DNA of 64,000 bases from Bacteroidales bacterium (GCA_017395365.1 JAFPUN010000003.1:124001-188000); one strand, 5' to 3'. Positions 8,869-18,202 are shown, counted from the first letter of the stretch. Numbers and translations: made by a program. Notes: generated by a model not told the origin, from the sequence alone.

Positions 8869-9879
8869 ATGACTTCAAATTTTGTCGACTATGTGAAAAT
8901 CTTCTGCCGCTCGGGCAAGGGCGGTGCAGGTTCATTGCATTTCCGCAGGGAAAAATACATCCCAAAAGGAGGTCCTGACGGCGGCGACGGGGGACGCGGC
9001 GGCAATGTCATCCTGCGCGGCAACGCCCAGCTGTGGACCCTGCTTCATCTGCGTTATACCAAACATATCTTTGCCGGTGACGGCGTACCTGGAGGGAAAA
9101 ACCAACTCACAGGTGCTGCTGGCGACGACATCTACATCGACGTGCCTTTAGGCACTGTGGCCTACCGCGCTGAAGACCACACCATGTTGGGTGAGATCAC
9201 AGAAGACAAGCAAGAAGTCGTGTTGCTTAAAGGCGGACGCGGCGGCAAGGGCAATGCCTTCTTCAAAACAGCTACCTTGCAGGCACCCAAGTTCGCACAG
9301 CCTGGTGAGCCCAACCAAGAGGAATGGATCACTTTGGAACTCAAGTTGTTGGCGGATGTCGGACTGGTCGGCTTCCCCAACGCGGGCAAGTCGACATTGC
9401 TCTCCGTCGTCTCGGCAGCCAAGCCAGAGATTGCCGACTATCCCTTCACTACCCTCGTCCCCAACCTCGGCATCGTCAGCTATCGCGGACATAGAAGTTT
9501 CGTCATGGCCGACATCCCTGGCATCATCGAAGGCGCCGCAGAAGGCAAAGGACTGGGAATCCGGTTTTTGAGACACATCGAAAGAAACTCCACCCTATTG
9601 TTTATGGTGCCTGCCAACACGGAAGACGTGAAAGCGGAATATGACATCCTGCTCAACGAGCTGAAGAAATACAACCCCGAGCTAATGGATAAAGACCGCA
9701 TCTTGGCCATCACGAAGTGCGACCTCGTCGACGATGACACCATCAAAGACATCAAGAAACACCTGCCCAAGAAAGTGCCGCATGTCTTCATCAGCTCTGT
9801 GGCACAAAAAGGCATTGAAGAGCTGAAAGACCTCATCTGGCTGACGCTGAACAAAAACGACGAGGAGGAGGACTGGTAA
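8869..9879 (+). CDS. obg: GTPase Obg/CgtA
   Basis: Essential GTPase acting in late 50S ribosome assembly and stringent control. The 336-residue protein has the glycine-rich Obg fold (about residues 1-160, with [12 protein letters not shown]). The G domain has the P-loop GFPNAGKST (K174), DIPG at D215 and TKCD at 282-285. It lacks the C-terminal OCT domain found in some relatives, as is common. It abuts the PAP2 gene, whose ATG follows the obg stop directly. Confidence 0.97.
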   Translation: MTSNFVDYVKIFCRSGKGGAGSLHFRREKYIPKGGPDGGDGGRGGNVILRGNAQLWTLLHLRYTKHIFAGDGVPGGKNQLTGAAGDDIYIDVPLGTVAYRAEDHTMLGEITEDKQEVVLLKGGRGGKGNAFFKTATLQAPKFAQPGEPNQEEWITLELKLLADVGLVGFPNAGKSTLLSVVSAAKPEIADYPFTTLVPNLGIVSYRGHRSFVMADIPGIIEGAAEGKGLGIRFLRHIERNSTLLFMVPANTEDVKAEYDILLNELKKYNPELMDKDRILAITKCDLVDDDTIKDIKKHLPKKVPHVFISSVAQKGIEELKDLIWLTLNKNDEEEDW

Positions 9880-10458
9880 ATGGAAGCCCTCTCCACCATC
9901 GACTCCGATCTTTTTCTATTCCTTAACGGTCTCCATGCCGACTGGATGGATGGAGTGATGGTGCTCATCACACAAATGTGGGTGTGGCTACCCTTATACC
10001 TATTATTAATATATTGGACGGTGAAGCAATACGGCAAACGCTGTTGGTGGATCTTCCTAGCGGTGGCCCTTGTAGTGCTTTGCTCAGACCAACTCTCCGC
10101 CCATGTCTGCAAGCCTCTTTTTCAACGGCTTCGGCCATGTTATAATACCGATTTACAAGGCTTAATACACCTTCCCAAAGGCATGGCGGGCGGACAATAT
10201 GGTTTCGTATCCTCCCATGCCGCCAACACCTTTGCCATAGCTGCCTTTTTAACTGCAGCATTGCGTAAAAAATACAAGTGGATGGGGATTGCGCTCTATC
10301 TGTGGGCTTTCATCTCCAGCTACAGCCGCATCTACATTGGTTATCATTACCCTGGCGATATCCTCTGCGGTGCTATTTTGGGCATACTTGTCGGGCTGAC
10401 ACTATGGAAAGTGTTTCATCTTTTGGTTGTAAAAAAGATCTGGAAATCAGAACAATGA
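9880..10458 (+). CDS. PAP2-type membrane phosphatase
   Basis: Integral membrane phosphatase of 192 residues with several hydrophobic segments. It carries the PAP2 signature in order: KPLFQRLRPC, SSHAANT and SRIYIGYHYPGD. Likely substrates are lipid phosphates such as undecaprenyl diphosphate or phosphatidylglycerol phosphate, but the sequence does not decide. It is translationally adjacent to obg, with zero spacing, and its end overlaps the convergent downstream gene by 12 bp. Confidence 0.9.
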   Translation: MEALSTIDSDLFLFLNGLHADWMDGVMVLITQMWVWLPLYLLLIYWTVKQYGKRCWWIFLAVALVVLCSDQLSAHVCKPLFQRLRPCYNTDLQGLIHLPKGMAGGQYGFVSSHAANTFAIAAFLTAALRKKYKWMGIALYLWAFISSYSRIYIGYHYPGDILCGAILGILVGLTLWKVFHLLVVKKIWKSEQ

Positions 10459-11262
10459 ACCCGATGTGGTAGTTGGCTTGCCGTCATCGAATACCACCTT
10501 GATGGTCGACTGCAGTTCAATACCGCAAAGCGAAGCCAGCTTGGCCTTGTTCAAGGCAAGTTCAAGATAGCCGTGAGTGCCGAAGATTGCCACCAAATCG
10601 ACCACATCGACATCGAGATAACTGTCGGAAATCTCGTCAACCGTATAGAGGTCGCCCTTGACCATAATGGTGAAGTCACGGCCACGGCGCTCCTGCTCGA
10701 AGAGTTCTTTGGAAATGTTGGTAATTAGGTTGTCGTAAGAATCGATGTGCATCACAACACCCTCGATGGTGTTATCACGTGCCACGGCACAGAAAGTACC
10801 GCCTGGATTCAGCTTTAGACGCGGCTCGCCGATGCTCGACAAAGGCTCACCTTTGGCAATCATCACGGCGACTTTTGCGAAGCGGTCGCGCGTGGCAAAA
10901 GTGAAAAAATCGGAGTCCTGCATCACATCGATGCACACCGCCTCTTCATAATTCCCGTCAAGAATGTGGCTAAAGATGCCATTGTCGGTCGAGATGAAAA
11001 ACTGTCCCTCGGCCTTCACCACCACATGGGGACATTCCGCCGACTCGATGGTATCGACAGCAATGATGTGAATCGTCCCAGGAGGGAAACAACGATAGCA
11101 ATTCTTGAGCGTAAAACCCGCCTGCGAGACATTGAACGGCTCAATTTCGTGGGTCACGTCAACAATAGTAGCATTCGGCAACTGCGACAAAATAGTGCCT
11201 TTCACCGCAGCGGCATAATAATCCTTTGTACCCCAATCGCTTGTTAATGTGATAATTGCCAT
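10447..11262 (-). CDS. SAM hydroxide adenosyltransferase (DUF62 family)
   Basis: Member of the fluorinase/chlorinase-related family that in most bacteria hydrolyses S-adenosylmethionine to adenosine and methionine. The 271 residues begin with the conserved ITLTSDWGTKDYYAAAVKG and contain the FTLKNCYRCFPPGTIHIIAVD segment before the C-terminal beta-barrel domain. It is convergent with the PAP2 gene. A promoter box is 41 bp upstream. Family assignment is firm; the hydrolytic activity is known for relatives and inferred here. Confidence 0.88.
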   Translation of the reverse strand: MAIITLTSDWGTKDYYAAAVKGTILSQLPNATIVDVTHEIEPFNVSQAGFTLKNCYRCFPPGTIHIIAVDTIESAECPHVVVKAEGQFFISTDNGIFSHILDGNYEEAVCIDVMQDSDFFTFATRDRFAKVAVMIAKGEPLSSIGEPRLKLNPGGTFCAVARDNTIEGVVMHIDSYDNLITNISKELFEQERRGRDFTIMVKGDLYTVDEISDSYLDVDVVDLVAIFGTHGYLELALNKAKLASLCGIELQSTIKVVFDDGKPTTTSGSLF

Positions 11263-11303
11263 TGTTAACCCAAATTGTGATATACTCCCAATAAACAGAA
11301 TTG

Positions 11304-11311
11304 CAAAGGTA
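11304..11311 (-). promoter_or_regulatory. Promoter -7 box of the DUF62 gene
   Basis: TACCTTTG on the minus strand fits TAnnTTTG. Confidence 0.55.
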
Positions 11312-11406
11312 TATTATTTATATCAATTCCGCTATAGGTTTTTCGATTTTTTCCACATTTTTTCTTGTTGGGCCAATTATCCTCATTTTCCTTATCAAAA
11401 ATAGAT

Positions 11407-11414
11407 TATCTTTG
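11407..11414 (+). promoter_or_regulatory. Promoter -7 box of phoH
   Basis: TATCTTTG, 17 bp before the phoH ATG, fits TAnnTTTG and implies a short leader. Confidence 0.6.
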
Positions 11415-11431
11415 CGCCACAATCAAACACT

Positions 11432-12448
11432 ATGGCAGAGCAGATCCTACAGATAGAAAATGTTGACCCTAAAGAACTTCACGGACCCAATGACAAGTAC
11501 TTGGAGTTGGTGAAGAGCATGTTCCCCAAGTTGAAAATCATCGCTCGCGGCGACTTCGTGAAAGTGATTGGCGATGACGAAGAGATAGAGTATTTCACCA
11601 ACCGCTACGAGACCTTGATGGTGCAACTGGAGCGTTTCGGCAAGCTCACCGCACAGACCGTGGAAGATGTGATGATGGCCAGCACCGATAGTGAGTTGCA
11701 ACAGAAGATGTCGGAGAGCGATGTGCTCGTATTTGGACGCAGCGGTGTGCCCGTCAAGGCCATCACCGCCAACCAGAAACGCATGGTGACGGCATCGGAG
11801 CAGAAGGATTTGGTTTTCGCCATCGGTCCTGCGGGTACGGGAAAGACCTACACTGCAGTGGCCTTGGCCGTCCGTGCCCTGAAAGCCAAGCAGGTCAGAA
11901 GGATCATTTTGACCCGCCCCGCCGTCGAAGCCGACGAGCATCTTGGTTTTCTCCCTGGTGACCTCAAGGACAAGCTCGACCCTTATCTGCAGCCACTTTA
12001 TGACGCCTTGCGCGACATGATACCTGGCACCAAGCTTGAGGGTTATCTCGAAGACCACACCATCGAGATTGCGCCTTTGGCCTTCATGCGCGGCCGCACC
12101 TTGGACCATGCTTTCGTCATCCTTGACGAGGCACAAAACGCCACGCGCAGCCAACTGAAGATGTTCCTCACCCGTATGGGGCGCTCGGCCAAGTTCATCG
12201 TCACCGGCGACATCACCCAAATCGACCTGCCGCCCAAGACGCCTTCGGGATTGCCCCAGGCCATGGAGGTGCTGAAGGATGTGAAAGGCATAGAATTCAT
12301 CTATCTGGACGACAAAGATGTGGTGAGGCATAAATTGGTCACCGACATAATTAATGCCTATAAACGGCATAATGTAGAGACGCAAGATTTTGCGTCTCTA
12401 CCGAACGAACAACAATTAAACGATTCAACAATCAACAATCAACAATAA
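11432..12448 (+). CDS. phoH: PhoH-family ATPase
   Basis: Cytoplasmic ATPase of 338 residues related to the helicase fold; relatives act in RNA metabolism. The P-loop GPAGTGKT spans residues 132-139, and a Walker B-type FVILDEAQN lies near 232. The last 25 or so residues (after [11 protein letters not shown]) come from a GTAGAGACG palindrome and a low-complexity tail of Asn/Gln, so the original stop seems to have been displaced by a repeat. The next gene, purC, starts 2 bp after the stop; this pairing is common in Bacteroidales. Confidence 0.93.
   Translation: MAEQILQIENVDPKELHGPNDKYLELVKSMFPKLKIIARGDFVKVIGDDEEIEYFTNRYETLMVQLERFGKLTAQTVEDVMMASTDSELQQKMSESDVLVFGRSGVPVKAITANQKRMVTASEQKDLVFAIGPAGTGKTYTAVALAVRALKAKQVRRIILTRPAVEADEHLGFLPGDLKDKLDPYLQPLYDALRDMIPGTKLEGYLEDHTIEIAPLAFMRGRTLDHAFVILDEAQNATRSQLKMFLTRMGRSAKFIVTGDITQIDLPPKTPSGLPQAMEVLKDVKGIEFIYLDDKDVVRHKLVTDIINAYKRHNVETQDFASLPNEQQLNDSTINNQQ
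12373..12401. repeat. GTAGAGACG palindrome in the 3' end of phoH
   Basis: Arms TGTAGAGACGCAA and TTGCGTCTCTAC flank a short centre. It is translated in frame as part of the PhoH C-terminus. Confidence 0.8.
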
Positions 12449-12450
12449 TA

Positions 12451-13395
12451 ATGAATGCATTAACCAGAACAGATTACCAATTCCCTGGCCAGACCAAGGT
12501 GTATCACGGCAAGGTCCGCGATTGTTATTTCATCAACGACGAATACATGGTAATGGTCGCCACCGACCGCATCTCGGCTTTCGACGTCATCCTGCCCAAG
12601 GGCATCCCTTATAAGGGGCAGGTACTCAACCAGATTGCCGCCATGTTCCTCGATGCCACCGCCGACATCGTCCCCAATTGGAAGCTCGCCACCCCCGACC
12701 CGATGGTCACCGTGGGTCGCCTCTGCAAGCCCTTCCCCATTGAGATGATTATCCGTGGCTACCTCACTGGCAGCTCGTGGCGCACTTACAAGAGCGGCCA
12801 GCACACCATCTGCGGCGTACAGATTCCTGACGGTATGAAAGAACACCAGCGTTTCGCTGAGCCTATCATCACCCCGACCACCAAAGCTGAGGAAGGCCAT
12901 GACGAGGACATCTCACGCGAGGAAATCATCAGCCGTGGACTCATCAGCGAGAGCGACTATGTGCAGATTGAGGACATCACACGCAAACTCTTCCAGCGTG
13001 GTACCGAAATCGCCGCCAAGCAAGGCTTGATCCTCGTCGACACCAAGTACGAGTTCGGCAAGATTGGCGACCAAATCGTGCTGATGGACGAAATCCACAC
13101 CCCTGACTCGTCGCGTTACTTCATTGCCGACCAGTATGAGGAACGCTTCGCCAAAGGCGAGCCACAGGTGCAACTCTCCAAGGAATTCGTCCGCGAGTGG
13201 CTGATGGCCAACGGTTTCCAAGGCAAGGAAGGCCAGCAAGTGCCGGAGATGACGCCCGAATACGTGAACAGCGTTTCGGAGCGCTACATCGAACTTTACG
13301 AGAAAGTCACGGGACACAAGTTTGAAAAGGCTCCCGATTCGGAAGACCTGGTCAAACGAATTGAAAAGAATGTGATGAACTATCTGAAACTGTAG
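12451..13395 (+). CDS. purC: Phosphoribosylaminoimidazole-succinocarboxamide synthase
   Basis: SAICAR synthase of purine biosynthesis, joining CAIR and aspartate with ATP. It is the longer (314-residue) form found in Bacteroidetes and eukaryotes. Recognisable segments are [10 protein letters not shown] near residue 18, [14 protein letters not shown] near 33, [11 protein letters not shown] near 100 and [11 protein letters not shown] near 214. It follows phoH with 2 bp spacing and is closed by a strong terminator. Confidence 0.96.
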   Translation: MNALTRTDYQFPGQTKVYHGKVRDCYFINDEYMVMVATDRISAFDVILPKGIPYKGQVLNQIAAMFLDATADIVPNWKLATPDPMVTVGRLCKPFPIEMIIRGYLTGSSWRTYKSGQHTICGVQIPDGMKEHQRFAEPIITPTTKAEEGHDEDISREEIISRGLISESDYVQIEDITRKLFQRGTEIAAKQGLILVDTKYEFGKIGDQIVLMDEIHTPDSSRYFIADQYEERFAKGEPQVQLSKEFVREWLMANGFQGKEGQQVPEMTPEYVNSVSERYIELYEKVTGHKFEKAPDSEDLVKRIEKNVMNYLKL

Positions 13396-13418
13396 GTTTT
13401 ACTATGCTTATGGCCTAT

Positions 13419-13463
13419 GACTATGGCCGCTCTTACAGAAGTGAGAGTGGCCATAGTCTTTTT
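13419..13463. terminator. Terminator after purC
   Basis: A long stem pairs GACTATGGCCGCTCT-like sequence with its complement ending GGCCATAGTC and is followed by TTTTT. It ends 2 bp before the convergent PHP gene's stop, so it may serve both directions. Confidence 0.85.
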
Positions 13464-13464
13464 G

Positions 13465-14373
13465 TCACAGACCTATTTCTATGAAATGTCCATCCTTGAA
13501 ATTGACCACACTGCGATACCCTGCTTTCTTCAAGGCTTCCTCGGCAGCGTCAAATTCAAGTGTGATTTCGCTGAAATGGTGGGCATCAGCGGAGATGATG
13601 GCGGGAACATCCATTTTGCAGGCCTCCTCCATCAACCAGGGAGAGGGATAGAAACCGTTGTAGCGTTTCTTATAGATGCCGCGTGTGTTGATTTCCATCA
13701 CGAGGCCTTTCTGTCGGATAAGGTCGAGGGTTTCGAGGGCGAGTTTGCGATACCATGGCTCGTCTTCATGGAAATAACGGTCGCGGTTGTGCATCTTGAT
13801 TTTGTCGAAGTGGGCGATGATATCAAACTGCTCGTTTTCAATCATTTCGTTCGATTGTTCGAAAAAGCGGCGCACGGCACGACGGATGTCGCCACCAAAG
13901 AACTTCTGCAATCCTTCGTCATAGACTTCCCACTTGGGGCCGTCAATGAACCAGATTTGTTCAGCTATCGAAGACGGCGTTTCGAAAGGCTCAGCGACCT
14001 TAGTTTTTTCAGGTCCCTGAGCCTGTCGAAGGGCCTGATTAATAACAAGATGAACTCCACCAATAAGATAATCAAGGTGATATTTTTCTTTGGTCACGGC
14101 AAAAGGCTCGGAAACGCCTGTGAGGTAGTCAGCCTCCAAGGCGCAGTAGATGTCAATTTTGTCTTTGAATTCCGCTTTCAGCTGGTCAATTTCAGCCACA
14201 TAACGCGGCATGTCGGCCGATTTCACCGAAAATGTATTGTCGAAAGGTAGCGGACTATGTTCCGAAAAACCTATCGTGGTCAAGCCCTGACGGATAGCCT
14301 CTTCCACGATTTCACGGGGCTGGGATTTGCCGTCGCTATAAATGCTGTGGGTATGTAAATTGAAATTCTGCAT
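13465..14373 (-). CDS. PHP-domain histidinol-phosphatase-like hydrolase
   Basis: PHP metal-dependent phosphoesterase of 302 residues starting at MQNFNLHTHSIYSDG. The HTH metal ligands are H7 and H9, and later ligands are suggested by GFSEHSPLP, DIIAHFDKI and ISADAHH. The closest annotated relatives would be histidinol-phosphatase HisK types, but no his genes are nearby. About residues 112-132 (LRQAQGPEKTKVAEPFETP) are encoded by an inverted repeat inserted in frame; a PHP loop there is expected to be surface exposed. The extra upstream ATG at 14397 was not used. Confidence 0.85.
   Translation of the reverse strand: MQNFNLHTHSIYSDGKSQPREIVEEAIRQGLTTIGFSEHSPLPFDNTFSVKSADMPRYVAEIDQLKAEFKDKIDIYCALEADYLTGVSEPFAVTKEKYHLDYLIGGVHLVINQALRQAQGPEKTKVAEPFETPSSIAEQIWFIDGPKWEVYDEGLQKFFGGDIRRAVRRFFEQSNEMIENEQFDIIAHFDKIKMHNRDRYFHEDEPWYRKLALETLDLIRQKGLVMEINTRGIYKKRYNGFYPSPWLMEEACKMDVPAIISADAHHFSEITLEFDAAEEALKKAGYRSVVNFKDGHFIEIGL
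13980..14032. repeat. CCTGAGCCTGTCGAA-type inverted repeat inside the PHP gene
   Basis: Left arm TTTCGAAAGGCTCAGCGACC pairs, with a few mismatches, with right arm containing GGTCCCTGAGCCTGTCGAA. A second copy with the same sequence words lies at 15668-15709. It is carried in frame by the PHP gene. Confidence 0.8.
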
Positions 14374-14389
14374 AACTGAAATAAATTGC

Positions 14390-14408
14390 GGACGCATTCG
14401 ATGCGTCC
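14390..14408. repeat. Short palindrome between the PHP and U32 genes
   Basis: GGACGCAT and ATGCGTCC flank a 3-base centre and continue into CCTACAA, a variant of the GTAGAGACG family. It ends right at the U32 stop codon. Confidence 0.65.
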
Positions 14409-15650
14409 CTACAAGGTTGAAATCACTTTATAAACCTTATCCCCCCGTCTAACCAGTGACTTCACAGGAATAGAGCAATACTCGCCTTTAACTGTCTGCT
14501 GGACATTACCCAAATCTACGCGGATTTCAGTGAGCGTGTCCTCATAGACGCCTGTCGTCGGGCCGATAATCATGATTTGTTCACCGAGTTTGAGGTCGTC
14601 GCTGTCCATGCGGATTTCGGCCACGCCCAACTTGCTGTAATAGTTGGTGATTAAACCTATATAATCCTTACTTTGCGTAGCGTGCGAGCCATATTGCTTC
14701 GACCACTCGAAGGTGCGGCGACCCAAATAATAGCCGTCCCAGAAACCACGATTATAAACGCTCTTCAACCGTTCCATCCAAGCATCGATTTTCTCTTGCG
14801 TGAAGGTACCTTCTTGAATGGCTTTCACTGCCTCGCTATAGACCGACACCGTCAGTTTGGTATACTCCGGCGAGCGACCACGCCCTTCGATTTTCAGCAC
14901 TTCCACGCCAGCATCCAACACCCTGTCCAAGAAAGGCAGCGTGCAGAGGTCTTTGGGCGACATAATGTACTCATTATCGAGCATCAATTCATAGCCCTCC
15001 TCGCGTTCGCGGACATCGTAGCCACGACGGCAGAGCTGCATGCAAGCGCCACGGTTGGAGGACGAGTTGTAGATGTCCTGGCTTAAATTACACTTGCCCG
15101 AGATGGCCATGCACAAGGCACCATGGCAGAACACTTCGATGCGCACCAAGTTGCCATGAGGGCCACGGATTTGTTGGCGTTTAATCTCTTCGGTGATATG
15201 GCGCACTTGGTCGATGTTCAACTCACGAGCGGTCACCATCACATCGGCAAACTGAGAGTAATAGCGCACCGCCTCAAGGTTGGTGATGTTGCATTGTGTC
15301 GACATGTGCACTTCGACACCGATTTGCCGGGCATATTGGATCACGCTTTGGTCGGAGGCGATGATGGCCGAAATGCCGTTAGCCTTAATGGCATCGAGCA
15401 GTTGGTGCATCTCCTCCATCTCCTCGTCATAGATGATGGTATTGACTGTAACATAGCTCTTTACGCCATTTTCATTACAAGTCTCGGCCAACTGACGCAA
15501 GTTGTCGAGAGTGAAATTCTTCGCCGAACGCGAACGCATATTGAGTTTGCCGATGCCGAAATAAACGCTACCGGCGCCAGCTTGTATGGCGGCTGCGAGG
15601 GCTTCGTAGGAGCCCACGGGAGCCATGATTTCGATGTTTGGTTTCATCAT
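14409..15650 (-). CDS. Peptidase U32 family protein
   Basis: 413-residue member of the U32 family (YegQ/RlhA/UbiU-like). Starts MMKPNIEIMAPVGSYEALAAAI. The family signature is seen in EVFCHGALCMAISGKCNLS and NRGACMQLCRRGYDV, which hold conserved cysteines that bind an Fe-S cluster in characterised relatives. These proteins act in tRNA or rRNA hydroxylation or quinone synthesis; the actual role here is unknown. The frame is open for 40 codons upstream to 15770, but that stretch is a repeat plus tRNA-flanking DNA, so I reject it. Confidence 0.88.
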   Translation of the reverse strand: MMKPNIEIMAPVGSYEALAAAIQAGAGSVYFGIGKLNMRSRSAKNFTLDNLRQLAETCNENGVKSYVTVNTIIYDEEMEEMHQLLDAIKANGISAIIASDQSVIQYARQIGVEVHMSTQCNITNLEAVRYYSQFADVMVTARELNIDQVRHITEEIKRQQIRGPHGNLVRIEVFCHGALCMAISGKCNLSQDIYNSSSNRGACMQLCRRGYDVREREEGYELMLDNEYIMSPKDLCTLPFLDRVLDAGVEVLKIEGRGRSPEYTKLTVSVYSEAVKAIQEGTFTQEKIDAWMERLKSVYNRGFWDGYYLGRRTFEWSKQYGSHATQSKDYIGLITNYYSKLGVAEIRMDSDDLKLGEQIMIIGPTTGVYEDTLTEIRVDLGNVQQTVKGEYCSIPVKSLVRRGDKVYKVISTL

Positions 15651-15667
15651 TTTTCCATTAGGGCGGC

Positions 15668-15709
15668 CCTTCGCGTCCTTCGACAGGCTCAGGAACCAGC
15701 TCAGGGACC
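15668..15709. repeat. Second copy of the CCTTCGACAGGCTCAGG repeat
   Basis: Shares CCTTCGACAGGCTCAGG and CTCAGGGACC with the copy inside the PHP gene 1.6 kb away, in reverse orientation. It is located directly upstream of the U32 start. Confidence 0.7.
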
Positions 15710-15758
15710 GCAGTACTACAAAAAAACCAGCCTGAAACTCAAGCTGGCTTTGACAAAG

Positions 15759-15832
15759 TCGGGATGACAAGATTCGAACTTGCGGCCTCTTCGTCCCGAA
15801 CGAAGCGCGCTACCGGGCTGCGCTACATCCCG
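15759..15832 (-). tRNA. tRNA-Pro (anticodon CGG)
   Basis: On the minus strand the acceptor stem CGGGATG/CATCCCG closes a canonical cloverleaf with discriminator A. The anticodon stem CTTCG/CGAAG holds loop TTCGGGA, giving CGG for the codon CCG. The T-arm reads AAGTTCGAATCTT. CCA is not encoded. 74 nt. Confidence 0.95.
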
Positions 15833-15847
15833 AACCGTTTTGCGCTG

Positions 15848-15855
15848 CAAAATTA
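15848..15855 (-). promoter_or_regulatory. Promoter -7 box of tRNA-Pro
   Basis: TAATTTTG on the minus strand, 15 bp before the tRNA, fits TAnnTTTG. Confidence 0.55.
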
Positions 15856-15906
15856 CACAATATTTTGATATGGTGTGCAATTAATTGGTCAGATTTTTCT
15901 TTTCCG

Positions 15907-16479
15907 TCAAAAACTGATAATGCCCAAATGCTCCAAAAGAATCTTCAAACCAATGAGAATCAGTATGATACCACCAATTATCCCAGCCGACTTCTCGTAT
16001 TTCGAACCGAAGACATTGCCGATCTTCACGCCCAAGACAGAGAAAACAAAAGTGGTCAGGCCAATGATGAGCACTGATGACCAAAGCTTCTCCTGAATAC
16101 AGGCAAACGAAACACCCACCGCCAAGGCATCGATGCTGGTGGCGATGGCCAAAAACAGCATGGTCTTGAAATCGAGGGCACCGTTTTCTTTGCCTTCTTC
16201 TTCCTTACCCCAAATGGCTTCCCGAATCATGTTGGCACCGATGAGAAACAATAATCCGAAGGCAATCCAGTGGTCGTAAGCCTCTATCATCTCTTGAAAC
16301 TGCGCACCCAAGAAATAGCCAATCGTGGGCATCAAGGCTTGGAATCCTCCGAACCAGAGACCACAGACCAAAGCCATACGCCAAGAAAACCGCTTGGTGG
16401 TCAGGCCTTTGCAGATGGAGACCGAAAAGGCATCCATGGAGAGGCCAATGGCAATCAGGAGAAGTTCAACAAAGGACAT
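15907..16479 (-). CDS. mntP: Putative manganese efflux pump MntP
   Basis: Six-helix inner-membrane protein of 190 residues. Two repeat halves each carry the conserved acidic motif: SMDAFSVSICKG near residue 14-25 (Asp16) and TSIDALAVGVSF near 113-124. Both match the MntP duplication. It exports Mn2+ in characterised bacteria. A TATTTTTG box is 18 bp upstream. I saw no yybP-ykoY-type riboswitch in the short leader. Confidence 0.93.
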   Translation of the reverse strand: MSFVELLLIAIGLSMDAFSVSICKGLTTKRFSWRMALVCGLWFGGFQALMPTIGYFLGAQFQEMIEAYDHWIAFGLLFLIGANMIREAIWGKEEEGKENGALDFKTMLFLAIATSIDALAVGVSFACIQEKLWSSVLIIGLTTFVFSVLGVKIGNVFGSKYEKSAGIIGGIILILIGLKILLEHLGIISF

Positions 16480-16497
16480 TTCGTATCAATCGAGCGG

Positions 16498-16505
16498 CAA
16501 AAATA
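16498..16505 (-). promoter_or_regulatory. Promoter -7 box of mntP
   Basis: TATTTTTG on the minus strand fits TAnnTTTG. Confidence 0.55.
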
Positions 16506-16537
16506 GCACTATTTTTCGCTAATGTTGATAAAAAACC

Positions 16538-16545
16538 TATTTTTG
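16538..16545 (+). promoter_or_regulatory. Possible promoter of the BamA/TamA-like gene
   Basis: TATTTTTG on the plus strand fits TAnnTTTG. It lies about 165 bp before the gene, and the 16573-16660 palindrome would be in the leader. Confidence 0.45.
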
Positions 16546-16572
16546 CACGATGAGCAAAACCTCAAGCCTTTA

Positions 16573-16660
16573 GCCTCATGGCAGAGGGACATCCGCCATC
16601 TCCTATGCGAAAGGGTGTCTCTATCGCTTAGGAGATCGCGGATCAAGTCCGCGATGAGGC
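16573..16660. repeat. Long inverted repeat with the GATCCGCGATCTCCT word
   Basis: Outer arms GCCTCAT/ATGAGGC enclose inner arms at 16591-16610 and 16624-16643 that match at 18 of 20 positions. The word CGCGATCTCCTA is shared with the direct repeats at 43171-43228 and 48211-48268. Confidence 0.75.
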
Positions 16661-16709
16661 TGTTGGATAAGGTTAACTCTTGAATAAAAAGTAAATCAAC
16701 ATCATCAAT

Positions 16710-18053
16710 ATGAAAAAGACCATATTAATTATGCTGGCCCTGCTGTTGGCCGTGGGCGGCATGGCTCAAGAAAAGAAAGCCAAGAAAGAAAAGACCTACA
16801 ACGAAAAAGGCGAAATCATCAAGAAAGGCTGGAACTTTGGTCCGCTGCCCGTGGTAGGCTATGATGCCGACCTGGGCTTCCAGTACGGCGTGACTTGCGA
16901 CATCTTCAACTTCGGTGATGGCTCGCGTTATCCTCGCTACAACTATAAGTTCAATGTGGAGGCTTCGCGCTACACTAAAGGTTCGGGGGTATTCCGCTTC
17001 TATAGCGACATGCCTTATGTCGTGAAAGACACCAAACTCTTCTTTGACGTGACCTATTTCTACGCCAAGAAATACGAGTTCTTCGGCTTCAACGGCTTCG
17101 AGGCCAGCACCTTCGACCCATATGCAGGCATTGAAGGAGTCAAGAGCGGCTACCACTTCATCAACCGCAACCAGTTCCGCTTTGTGGGTAGCATGCAAAG
17201 ACCGTTTTTTGGCGTGCCTAATCTATATTGGACGGCGGGTTTGGCATACTACAACACCAAAGTCGACCGCATCAACTTGGAAGGTTATGAAGACCAAGTA
17301 ACATTGTACGAAGAATATACCACGAACAACATCATCAAGGAAGATGAGGCCAACGGCGGCAACACTACGCAAATTCGCCTCGGCATGGTCTACGATAGTC
17401 GCGACCACAACAGCGACCCGACGAAGGGCATCTATGCTGAAGCCACTCTTGTCGGCGCCCCCGACTTCATCGACCGCAAGGGCTACAGCAACCTGTCGTA
17501 CACCTTCTTGTGGAGACACTACATCCCCGTTTATAAAGACAAACTGACCTTCGCCTATCGCCTCGGTGCCCAAAACCGCATCGCTGGCAAAACCCCGTGG
17601 TATATGATTAATAACCTGAACACCATGTTTTTCCAGAAAATGTACACCGAAGGTTTGGGCGGCAGCGTGACCATGCGTGGCGTGAATCGCAACGGCGTAC
17701 TCGGCGAAGGCTTCGCCTTTGCCAATTTGGAGCTGCGCTGGCGCATTGTGGGCTTCCAGTTCATTAATCAAAACTGGCAAGTGGCTTTGAATCCCTTCTT
17801 CGATGCAGGTATGGTGACACAAAAATTCCGCGAAAAGGAAATGATAGATGCGGAGCCGATGATGCCCGCCATCCCAGGTTGTGGTCCGATGTATTATAGC
17901 GGCGACAAAGAGAGCATCCACATGGCTGCTGGCTGTGGCCTCAAACTCATTATGAATCGCAACCTCGTCGTGTCCGTCGACTTAGGCAAAGCCCTAGACA
18001 AACGCGACGGTGAGAAACTGAAGACATTTGTCGGGTTTAACTATATTTTCTGA
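16710..18053 (+). CDS. BamA/TamA (Omp85)-family outer membrane protein
   Basis: 447 residues with a signal peptide (MKKTILIMLALLLAVGGMAQ). A basic stretch is followed by a barrel made of alternating aromatic strands and ending in the typical outer-membrane C-terminus FVGFNYIF. Segments such as GLGGSVTMRGVNRNGVLGEGFAFANLELRWRIV resemble the surface-antigen (Omp85) barrel motif. No POTRA domains are visible before the barrel, so it is a short barrel-only form. Substrate or partner unknown. Confidence 0.75.
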   Translation: MKKTILIMLALLLAVGGMAQEKKAKKEKTYNEKGEIIKKGWNFGPLPVVGYDADLGFQYGVTCDIFNFGDGSRYPRYNYKFNVEASRYTKGSGVFRFYSDMPYVVKDTKLFFDVTYFYAKKYEFFGFNGFEASTFDPYAGIEGVKSGYHFINRNQFRFVGSMQRPFFGVPNLYWTAGLAYYNTKVDRINLEGYEDQVTLYEEYTTNNIIKEDEANGGNTTQIRLGMVYDSRDHNSDPTKGIYAEATLVGAPDFIDRKGYSNLSYTFLWRHYIPVYKDKLTFAYRLGAQNRIAGKTPWYMINNLNTMFFQKMYTEGLGGSVTMRGVNRNGVLGEGFAFANLELRWRIVGFQFINQNWQVALNPFFDAGMVTQKFREKEMIDAEPMMPAIPGCGPMYYSGDKESIHMAAGCGLKLIMNRNLVVSVDLGKALDKRDGEKLKTFVGFNYIF

Positions 18054-18093
18054 TTTTTTCGGAAACAAATCTTACATAAATAGACTATAAAAC

Positions 18094-18126
18094 AATCGGT
18101 CAGCGAAGGTTCTTCGCCGACCGATT
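18094..18126 (+). terminator. Terminator after the Omp85-like gene
   Basis: AATCGGTCAGCGAAG pairs with CTTCGCCGACCGATT across a 3-nt loop, with one bulge or mismatch, followed by CTTATTTG. The stem is strong. Confidence 0.75.
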
Positions 18127-18167
18127 CTTATTTGTAAGAGATTTGTGGTAGATTTGTTTCCCTTTTC

Positions 18168-18193
18168 TGAGACGCATGCAATGCGTCTCTACA
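18168..18193. repeat. GTAGAGACG-family palindrome, left end trimmed
   Basis: GAGACGCAT-GCA-ATGCGTCTC followed by TACA. It lies just past the gpmA stop codon on the minus strand. Confidence 0.75.
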
Positions 18194-18202
18194 AAGCCAC
18201 AT

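Noticed and set aside
11447-12385. 312-codon minus-strand frame opposite phoH
   Set aside because: PhoH is complete with Walker motifs on the plus strand; the reverse frame resembles no protein family.
15651-15770. N-terminal extension of the U32 peptidase
   Set aside because: The extra codons come from a dispersed repeat and the tRNA-Pro 3' flank, and the family normally begins at about MKPNIEIMAP.
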